This document shows positions 58,067 to 64,000 of a stretch of 64,000 nt of DNA, in pieces. Each line of letters starts with the position of its first letter. Position 1 is the stretch's first letter. Both the position numbers and the translations under genes were made by a program. Source of the DNA: Acidobacteriota bacterium (GTDB taxonomy: Bacteria; Acidobacteriota; Terriglobia; Acidiferrales; UBA7541); the NCBI GenBank assembly GCA_013289665.1, contig JABCZN010000010.1, positions 62,001-126,000 on the forward strand. Direction: 5' to 3'. The notes under the pieces are model-generated. The model saw only the letters and a list, made by a program, of their open reading frames with translations, was not told the origin of the DNA and searched no databases.

Positions 58067-59911
58067 TTGATTCAAGAGGAGAAAGTAAACAGCGATCCGC
58101 GCCCCGCGCGCAGCGCAACGAAACGCAACGAAGAACTCGGCGACTTTACCACCACCCTGCGCGTCATTCCGATTTCTCTGCTTGCAATGTTTATCGGAGT
58201 CCTGTGCGCTTTCGTGGCTCTGGCCCTGTTGCGGCTGATCGGGCTGTTCACAAACCTTTTCTATTTCGGGCGCTGGAGCACGGAGATGGTTTCACCGGCA
58301 GGGAACCACCTGGGATATTGGAGCGTGCTGGTTCCGATTGGCGGGGCGCTGATTATTGGCGTGATGGCGCGGTTTGGCTCCGAGCGCATCCGGGGGCATG
58401 GAATTCCGGAGGCGATTGAAGCGATTTTGATGAACGGCAGCCGGGTCGAACCGAAGGTGGCGCTTTTGAAGCCACTTTCCTCGGCGATTTCCATCGGGTC
58501 GGGCGGCCCTTTTGGCGCGGAAGGCCCGATCATCATGACGGGCGGCGCATTCGGATCGATGATTGCGCAACTGTTTCATCTGACGAGCGCAGAGCGGAAG
58601 ACGCTGCTCGTGGCGGGCGCGGCGGGTGGAATGGCGGCAACATTTGCTGCACCGGTGGCCTCGGTGCTGCTGGCGGTCGAGCTGCTGCTGTTTGAATGGA
58701 AGCCGCGGAGCCTGGTGCCGGTGGCGCTGGCGTGCGCAGTTGCCGCGATCGCGCGGCGGTACCTTCTGGGATTTGGGCCGCTGTTTCCCGTGCCGGCGCA
58801 TCCTCTGTTTATCGGACCCAAGGCGCTGCTGGGCTGCGCACTGGTCGGACTGCTGGCCGGAGGGTTGTCGGCCCTGCTGACGCTTTCTGTTTATGCGGCG
58901 GAGGACGCCTTCCAGCATTTGAAGATTCACTGGATGTGGTGGCCGGCGATTGGCGGGTTGGCGATTGGTGTTGGCGGACTGATTTTTCCGCAGGCGTTGG
59001 GCGTGGGATACGACACGATTGGCGCGCTGTTAGCGGGCAGCGTCACCACAAAAGTGATTTTGGGAGTGCTGCTCGTGAAATGGTTTATCTGGGCGGTATC
59101 GCTGGGCTCAGGGACTTCCGGCGGCGTGCTGGCCCCGCTGCTGATGATGGGAGGGGCACTGGGCGGCCTCGAAGCGATGTTTTTGCCCAATGAAGGCGCG
59201 GGATTCTGGCCGCTCGTCAGCATGGGAGCGATTCTTGGCGGCACGATGCGCTCGCCGTTTACGAGCATCGTGTTCGCATTTGAGCTGACGCATGACGCGA
59301 ACGTGTTTCTGCCGTTGCTTGTTGCTAGCATGATTGCGCATGGATTTACGGTGCTGACGCTGAAGCGATCAATCCTGACGGAGAAAGTGGCGCGCCGCGG
59401 GTTTCACTTGAGCCGCGAGTACGCAGTCGATCCGTTAGAGTTACTGTATGTGCGGGAAGTGATGCGCGAGGACACGTTGAGCGTTCCGTCGTCTGCGTTG
59501 TTGCGAGACGTATTGGGCTCGCCTCAGTTCCTGCGCTGGCAGTTGCAGCGATTGCTGCCGGTGGTGGATTCCGAGGGGCGGCTTAGAGGAGTGCTGACCT
59601 CCGGGGATCTGCACAAATGGCGGGAGTCGCGCGATGAGAACCTGCTGGCGCGGCCGCTGATTGAGGTTGCGCGCCGGGAGAGCGTGAATGCCGATCCGGA
59701 TGAGCCGCTGCGGATTGTTGTCAATCGCATGGCGGAGAACGGGGTTACGCGGTTGCCGGTGGTAGACGGGGAAACGCAGAAATTGTTTGGATTAGTGACG
59801 CTCGAGGATCTGCTGAAGGCACGGACACGGCATGTGGAAGAGGAGCGCCACCGTGAACAGGTGATTCGTTTGGCGTATCCGGACGCACTCAAAGGATTCG
59901 GTCCGAAGTAG
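58067..59911 (+). CDS. ClC-type anion channel/antiporter with CBS domains
   Basis: A 614-residue membrane protein translated from TTG 58067 after CAGAGAGGA. Core filter motifs are RGHGIPEAIEA, GSGGPFGAEGP (the gating glutamate, with alanine before it instead of arginine) and GTSGGVLAPLL. About ten to twelve helices are followed by a CBS pair (about 465-600; VMREDTLSVPSS to VTLEDLLKARTRH). The gating glutamate is present, so it could be an antiporter. It sits between the MarR gene and a second ClC. Confidence 0.93.
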   Translation: MIQEEKVNSDPRPARSATKRNEELGDFTTTLRVIPISLLAMFIGVLCAFVALALLRLIGLFTNLFYFGRWSTEMVSPAGNHLGYWSVLVPIGGALIIGVMARFGSERIRGHGIPEAIEAILMNGSRVEPKVALLKPLSSAISIGSGGPFGAEGPIIMTGGAFGSMIAQLFHLTSAERKTLLVAGAAGGMAATFAAPVASVLLAVELLLFEWKPRSLVPVALACAVAAIARRYLLGFGPLFPVPAHPLFIGPKALLGCALVGLLAGGLSALLTLSVYAAEDAFQHLKIHWMWWPAIGGLAIGVGGLIFPQALGVGYDTIGALLAGSVTTKVILGVLLVKWFIWAVSLGSGTSGGVLAPLLMMGGALGGLEAMFLPNEGAGFWPLVSMGAILGGTMRSPFTSIVFAFELTHDANVFLPLLVASMIAHGFTVLTLKRSILTEKVARRGFHLSREYAVDPLELLYVREVMREDTLSVPSSALLRDVLGSPQFLRWQLQRLLPVVDSEGRLRGVLTSGDLHKWRESRDENLLARPLIEVARRESVNADPDEPLRIVVNRMAENGVTRLPVVDGETQKLFGLVTLEDLLKARTRHVEEERHREQVIRLAYPDALKGFGPK

Positions 59912-59922
59912 GATTCCTGAAC

Positions 59923-61662
59923 ATGACCAGTGACCTGACCCCAGCGCAACCCGAGTGGCGGAATACTGCCATTTTGAAGTGGAGAGCATTTCTGGATGAC
60001 CGTGAGGACCAGGTGTTCCTCGTGCTCACGCTGCTGATTGGCGCTCTGGTTGGGCTGATTGTTGTGGCGTTTATCGAGATCACCGGGCGCTTTGGCGCAC
60101 GGCTCTATCCACCGGATGCGGCGGCGTGGCGGAGGTTTCTGGTGCCCGTTGCCGGTTCGCTCTTGATGGGGTATTTGCTGTACAGATATTTTCCGGATGC
60201 GCGGGGCAGCGGCGTTCCACAGACGAAGGCGGCGCTTTATGCGCGGGGCGGATACATCAGCCTTTCTACGGTGGTGGGGAAATTTTTCTGCACGTCGGTG
60301 ACGCTGGCGAGTGGAATTCCTCTGGGGCGCGAAGGGCCGGCCGTCCAGGTAGGCGGGGGAATTGCCTCGGTCTTGGGGCGGACGCTTGGGTTGAGGCCGG
60401 AGAAGGTGAAGGCGTTGCTGCCTGTTGGGGCGGCGGCTGCGGTTGCCGCCGCGTTTAATACGCCGCTGGCGGCGGTGCTGTTTGCGCTGGAAGAAGTTGT
60501 CGGCGATCTGCACGCGCCAGTGCTCGGGTCGGTGGTGCTTGCTTCGGCCACAAGCTGGGGCGTTTTGCGGTTGCTGCTCGGCAACGAGCCGCTGTTTCAA
60601 GTGCCGCAGTATCAGTTGGTGACCTCATGGGAACTGATTGCATACGGGATTCTTGGCATCGCGGGTGGGGTCGTATCCGCAGCGTTCTCACAATTGCTGC
60701 TGCGGCTGCGGGCTTGGTTCAAGCGTCAGCCGGCGCTGACGGTATGGTTTCAGCCGGTGGCCGGAGGTCTGGTTGTTGGCTTGATGGGTTGTTTTGTGCC
60801 GTCGGTGATGGGCGTGGGCTACCAGTATGTTGGGGATGTGCTGAACGACAGCCTGACGCTGAAATTGATGCTAACGCTGCTGGTGCTGAAGCTGGTGGCG
60901 ACGGCGGTCAGCTACGCTTCGGGAAACGCGGGAGGAATTTTTGGCCCTAGCCTGTTTCTCGGGGCGATGCTGGGCGGGGCGGTCGGAAGTGTGGCGCAAC
61001 ATTTTTTCCCGAGCCATGTCGCTTCACCGGGGGCTTACGCGCTCGTGGGGATGGGGACGGCGTTTGCGGGAATTATTCGCGCGCCGATGACCTCGGTGGT
61101 TATGATTTTTGAGATTACCCGGGATTACTCGGTGATTGTGCCGCTGATGCTTTCAAACCTGGTGAGCTATTTCATTGCCTCGCGGCTGCAGAAGGAGCCG
61201 ATTTACGAAGTGCTGGCGGAACAAGATGGCATTCACCTGCCGAAGTTTGGGAGCCGGCAGCAGACGCGGCGGCAGGTGAATCAGATTCTGCGGCCGGCGG
61301 GGCAGGTGTTGAGCGGGGGAGAAACGGTGGGACGCGCGCTAGAACTGGCGAGGAGTACGGAACTGCGTACGTGGATTGTTTCAGATCCGCGGGGAGTACT
61401 CGGACTGCTCACCCGAGAGCAGTTGGAGAGCGCAGGGGAGAAGGGGAACCTGGACGCGTCGGTCAGCACACTGTTAAAGGCGGAAGAGTTTCCGCACGTG
61501 CACGCCGACCATTCGCTGGACGAGGTGTTGGAGCGCATGGGAGCGTTTCGTGTGGATGTCTTGCCGGTGGTAAGCCGGGCGAATGTGCGCCAACTGCTGG
61601 GAGTGGTGCGGCTGAAGGATGTGCTCGAAGCGTATGGCGTTGCGGTGAAAGCGCAAATTTAG
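59923..61662 (+). CDS. Second ClC-type anion channel/antiporter with CBS domains
   Basis: A 579-residue paralogue of the preceding ClC, starting 11 bases after its stop. Filter motifs are GSGVPQTKAAL, GIPLGREGPAVQVGG and NAGGIFGPSLFLG. The C-terminal CBS region (about 425-575) contains STELRTWIVSDPRGVLGLL and VLPVVSRANVRQLLGVV. Here the gating region has the canonical GREGP. Tandem ClCs could form heterodimers, since ClCs are dimers, or have different anion preferences (inference). Confidence 0.94.
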   Translation: MTSDLTPAQPEWRNTAILKWRAFLDDREDQVFLVLTLLIGALVGLIVVAFIEITGRFGARLYPPDAAAWRRFLVPVAGSLLMGYLLYRYFPDARGSGVPQTKAALYARGGYISLSTVVGKFFCTSVTLASGIPLGREGPAVQVGGGIASVLGRTLGLRPEKVKALLPVGAAAAVAAAFNTPLAAVLFALEEVVGDLHAPVLGSVVLASATSWGVLRLLLGNEPLFQVPQYQLVTSWELIAYGILGIAGGVVSAAFSQLLLRLRAWFKRQPALTVWFQPVAGGLVVGLMGCFVPSVMGVGYQYVGDVLNDSLTLKLMLTLLVLKLVATAVSYASGNAGGIFGPSLFLGAMLGGAVGSVAQHFFPSHVASPGAYALVGMGTAFAGIIRAPMTSVVMIFEITRDYSVIVPLMLSNLVSYFIASRLQKEPIYEVLAEQDGIHLPKFGSRQQTRRQVNQILRPAGQVLSGGETVGRALELARSTELRTWIVSDPRGVLGLLTREQLESAGEKGNLDASVSTLLKAEEFPHVHADHSLDEVLERMGAFRVDVLPVVSRANVRQLLGVVRLKDVLEAYGVAVKAQI

Positions 61663-61861
61663 GAAGCGGTGGTTCTTCTTCGTTCTTTGGCTAACGCGAT
61701 GCACTCGGAGATGGGGCCGCGCACCTGCTCTGCGCCTTGAAGTACTGCAATGGGCCGCGCGTCATTCTAGACGATAACCTTCGCGCCCGCCCTCGCACTA
61801 TCAGCGCAGCAAAGTCGCTCGCCGCTTTTGCCTCGGAGATGTGGATCACATCCTTAGCCAT
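61659..61861 (-). pseudogene. Phd/YefM-type antitoxin pseudogene
   Basis: From ATG 61861 it reads MAKDVIHISEAKAASDFAALIVR, the start of a Phd-like antitoxin. The frame then shifts near 61790. In the new frame the sequence continues GAKVIV, a TAG stop in place of a glutamate codon, then NDARPIAVLQGAEQVRGPIS and ECIALAKERR to a TAA overlapping the ClC stop. Both a frameshift and an in-frame stop break the gene. It follows the small GGK protein by 7 bases. No toxin partner remains next to it. Confidence 0.65.
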
Positions 61862-61868
61862 GTGATGC

Positions 61869-62060
61869 CTATGTTTTGGCGGAGCGCTTGTCTTTCTTCT
61901 TGGCCTTCGCCCATCGTGCGAGTGCTGCTTTCGTGGCAAGCTCTTTCCTCTCCTGTGGCGTGAGTGCTGCCATGCGTGCTTTTCCGCCCTTGCCGCCAGC
62001 TGCCTTCCCGCCCTTTCTGCCCATCTCACGCATGACTTTGGAAATAAGGTCGCGTCTCAT
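61869..62060 (-). CDS. Small basic GKGGKA-repeat protein, unknown function
   Basis: A 63-residue highly basic protein (GRKGGKAAGGKGGKARMAALTP then ERKELATKAALARWAKAKKK). Similar small GGKA/LTPEER proteins are scattered in bacterial accessory regions, with unknown role. A histone-like DNA-binding property is possible from charge alone. It lies just upstream of the antitoxin pseudogene. Confidence 0.6.
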   Translation of the reverse strand: MRRDLISKVMREMGRKGGKAAGGKGGKARMAALTPQERKELATKAALARWAKAKKKDKRSAKT

Positions 62061-62503
62061 AGCTTCATCTTATGAGGAATGGGTATTACTCGCCACTTTT
62101 GGGTATTGACACACACATCTCGGTTTGCAATACTCAATGCCACTTGCGCTAGTGGCATACAGTTTGTGCTCCAAGGCGCCCTTGTCGATTGAGTCAGAAC
62201 GGGACGCGCCAGTGCTGATAACACTGAACGCGCCCCTAACCAAAGTCGCCTGGATTAGAGGCAACGATGGCTGCAATAGAAAGTATCGGGTTCGCCTTTT
62301 GGGCGCAACCCGCCCAGCTCGGTTTCGTTTCCCTCGCACGCTCCATCCCTCTGCGCGTTGCGCATCCACCGCCGTAGTTTTGCCCAACTGAATCCGTGCG
62401 TCCATCCGGGCCGGCACCTGACTCCAGCCGAGACGTGTGTCACGACGCGCCTAATTAACCTCCGAACTTGCGGCCAAATGCGCTGCAGAAAGGATATTTG
62501 CTC
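62061..62503. other. Intergenic region with one strong palindrome
   Basis: About 440 bases without a convincing gene. ATGCCACT (62137-62144) pairs with AGTGGCAT (62151-62158), a perfect 8-bp stem that could be an operator or a terminator. The rest shows no recognisable feature. Confidence 0.45.
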
Positions 62504-62992
62504 ATGCAGAAAGCACATCTCTACGAAGCGCTGTACCTGGTGAATCACGGGATCGACGAAGCCGTTCGCGGAGTGCAACGCTTGAAGAAGGCACCCCACG
62601 CGTTTAGGGAGGTCTACTACAAGTCCGTGGCCGGTCTGGAACGCCGCCGCGCGCTGATCAACGGCCAGTTCATGCACGAGATGAGCGGCGAGGAAGAGGA
62701 CAACGCCACTTTCTTCGAAGAGGAATTCAATCGCTGGCTCTCTGACGATCCCCTCGACAACGAGGAGATTTACAAGCTCGTGCACTTCCTCGAGGATCAA
62801 CGGAAGAAAATGGGCGAACCGCCTCTCGTCCAGTTCTTGAAGCCAAAAAAACAAGAGAAAGAAAAAGAAAACGCAGTCCTCAAGCAAGTCCTGAAGGACA
62901 CTACACCAAAACCCAGAAGCCGACTGCGCAAACCAAAGGCCAGAAACAAAGTGGCTCAGGCGCGCGCCGCCTCGGACGCCCTGACCGCGTAA
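62504..62992 (+). CDS. Conserved hypothetical protein, helical, lysine-rich tail
   Basis: About 162 residues, predicted helical. It starts MQKAHLYEALYLVNHGIDEAV and has an acidic middle (EEEDNATFFEEEFNRWLSDDP) and a long lysine/arginine-rich tail after residue 115. It resembles small proteins annotated only as hypothetical in Acidobacteriota; I do not recognise a domain. A TTG at 62468 would add 12 residues. It sits 18 bases before an integrase fragment, so it may belong to old mobile DNA. Confidence 0.6.
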   Translation: MQKAHLYEALYLVNHGIDEAVRGVQRLKKAPHAFREVYYKSVAGLERRRALINGQFMHEMSGEEEDNATFFEEEFNRWLSDDPLDNEEIYKLVHFLEDQRKKMGEPPLVQFLKPKKQEKEKENAVLKQVLKDTTPKPRSRLRKPKARNKVAQARAASDALTA

Positions 62993-63010
62993 GGGGAGCG
63001 AAACCACGAA

Positions 63011-63118
63011 ACGCAGGAACTCTTGCGACATGCGGATATTCGAACAACCATGAATATCTACACGCAGGCGGTTCCGACTGCATTGCGAGAGGCGAACAGC
63101 AAAGTGGTTCGTTTGGGT
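63011..63118 (+). pseudogene. C-terminal scrap of a tyrosine recombinase (integrase)
   Basis: The frame reads QELLRHADIRTTMNIYTQA, then ALREANSKVVRLG: the end of a phage-type integrase with the HxxR-like LLRHAD and the catalytic-tyrosine region MNIYTQ. No upstream catalytic domain is present; the upstream gene is unrelated. It ends where an RHS scrap on the other strand begins. Confidence 0.7.
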
Positions 63119-63340
63119 GTTGTAAGTGTAGGTGATCGTCGTCAGATCGGGCTTAGTCACCTGTGTCAGCCTATTGTTGGCGTCGTAGGTGTAGGATAGA
63201 GTTACGCCAAAATCTGACGTCACGCTCGTAACTAAATAGCTCCATCCATTCGGATAGTTGAAATAAAGATGTCGGGAGGCCGGATGTGTCGTAGCTAAGC
63301 TGGGTCGTGATGCCCCGCCGCGGCCTGTGCAACCTCACGC
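63116..63340 (-). pseudogene. RHS-repeat protein fragment
   Basis: Minus strand. GITTQLSYDTSGLPTS, then, after a frameshift near 63270, LYFNYPNGWSYLVTSV and TLSYTYDANNRLTQVTKPD, then TTITYTYNTQT: YD repeats of the RHS/polymorphic-toxin shaft. No start, no C-terminal toxin and no continuing frame are seen, so this is debris. Confidence 0.65.
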
Positions 63341-63660
63341 CACTCTTAATTCGCCCGACCAATTGCGGTTAGGGGACCGCGCTTTTTTGGATGGAGCTGC
63401 TACAACCACTTCCGTCCTGCCTGCCTTTACGGTAACTATCCAGCCAGAGGTCCGAGCCGACCGGGATTTCCGCGACCAACCGCTTCAAATTCTCGTTCAA
63501 AACCTTCAGTCTTCAACATAAATTAAGCAATTTGTCTGGGGGTTGCAAAACTCGCACTGAACTATTCAAGGTTGCTTACGACCCGAAACACCTTAAATCC
63601 CGACCCTAAGGTGGGCAACTTTTGGGCAAACGAGCTAGGAAAAAAGAAACGGCGGCCCCG
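63341..63660. other. Region without a recognisable gene
   Basis: About 320 bases between the RHS scrap and the HipA-like gene. Short frames have no family features. Nothing further was identified. Confidence 0.35.
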
Positions 63661-64000
63661 CTAGCCCGCAACTAAAACCTTTCGGCACCTTATCGCGTGC
63701 CGGGTGATTCCCTCTGCCAAGCGCGTGAGAACGGTATGCGTGAGTCCCTCCTCAACCAGTTGCTGCCGTGTCTTTTCGGCGAGGTCCGGCAACGCCAGCG
63801 CAAAGGCGTCTACCCTCTTGAGCAGGCTTTCGGCATCCACGCGCAGTTCCGAAGCCATCTTCTTCCAACGGAAAAGGTTGATATTGCGCAGCCGGTATTC
63901 CTTTCCTATGTTCATGGCAAGCTTCGCTCTCTCCAGATCCACATCCGGGTACGGCAGCACGCTAGCCAGATCGTACAACGGAGCCAGCCGCACGTTTCCC
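63661..64000 (-). CDS. HipA-like kinase, C-terminal part (gene continues beyond the window)
   Basis: The frame is open at the right edge. Its visible part reads GNVRLAPLYDLASVLPYPD and continues with IGKEYRLRNINLFRWKKMA, typical of the C-terminal domain of HipA-family Ser/Thr kinases, where the N(V/K)RLAPLYD segment follows the catalytic core. The stop is at 63661. HipA proteins are toxin partners of HipB; the rest of the gene and any HipB lie outside the window. Confidence 0.8.
   Translation of the reverse strand, partial: GNVRLAPLYDLASVLPYPDVDLERAKLAMNIGKEYRLRNINLFRWKKMASELRVDAESLLKRVDAFALALPDLAEKTRQQLVEEGLTHTVLTRLAEGITRHAIRCRKVLVAG

Overview
The window is about 60% G+C chromosomal DNA. 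It most likely comes from an Acidobacteriota member, perhaps the Terriglobia/Koribacter/Acidoferrum side. That is inferred from gene content rather than from a marker tree: many exported peptidases and hydrolases carrying TolB-type propellers, a tricorn-like S41 peptidase, tandem M28 and M16 peptidases, an RHS scrap, several toxin-antitoxin loci, and short palindromic repeats scattered between genes. No rRNA gene, intact tRNA, CRISPR array or complete insertion sequence was found.

Layout. 1-4.2 kb: 5' part of a Ser/Thr protein kinase (minus strand, running off the left edge) and the three-gene proton-translocating transhydrogenase operon pntAA-pntAB-pntB. 4.7-5.9 kb: a PIN/UPF0175 toxin-antitoxin pair next to half of a tRNA-Asn gene, probably an old integration scar. 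5.9-11 kb: an exported TolB-propeller/CehA-type metallohydrolase and an orphan Tat-exported molybdenum hydroxylase large subunit. 11.8-16.5 kb: a compact minus-strand operon of a GCS2-type carboxylate-amine ligase, a classical ATP-grasp, a circularly permuted ATP-grasp and an M29 aminopeptidase. This is the best candidate here for an undescribed small-peptide or amide pathway. 16.7-25.8 kb: exported propeller proteins, an aminotransferase, a zinc-ribbon protein, rpsU, glgC, enolase and an outer-membrane-type protein. 25.8-35 kb: recQ, a membrane hydrolase, a giant TolB-propeller amidohydrolase, a cupin and an ABC-F ATPase. 35.3-39.9 kb: thiC, a frameshifted DUF1493-like gene, a response-regulator diguanylate cyclase, an SDR and a VapBC-like pair. 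40-45 kb: an aldehyde dehydrogenase, an HTH regulator divergent from a retropepsin-like protease with a palindromic operator between them, a Rieske protein and an EVE-domain protein. 45-57.3 kb: an M16 pair, a tricorn-like S41 peptidase, mutM, a double M28 peptidase, dtd, an AlkD-like repair protein and a GNAT. 57.5-61.7 kb: a MarR regulator with its operator and two tandem ClC transporters. 61.7-64 kb: a degraded accessory tail with a Phd-type antitoxin pseudogene, two small conserved proteins, an integrase C-terminal scrap abutting an RHS scrap, and the end of a HipA-like kinase.

Functionally the window mixes housekeeping genes (pnt, eno, glgC, thiC, rpsU, recQ, mutM, dtd) with an unusually large set of exported protein- and peptide-degrading enzymes, which fits a soil heterotroph scavenging peptides. 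Mobile-element and toxin-antitoxin debris is concentrated at about 4.7-5.9 kb and 61.6-64 kb, with a single intact pair at 39.3 kb. Starts were moved downstream from the longest frame where a Shine-Dalgarno sequence, family alignment or neighbouring gene favoured it.
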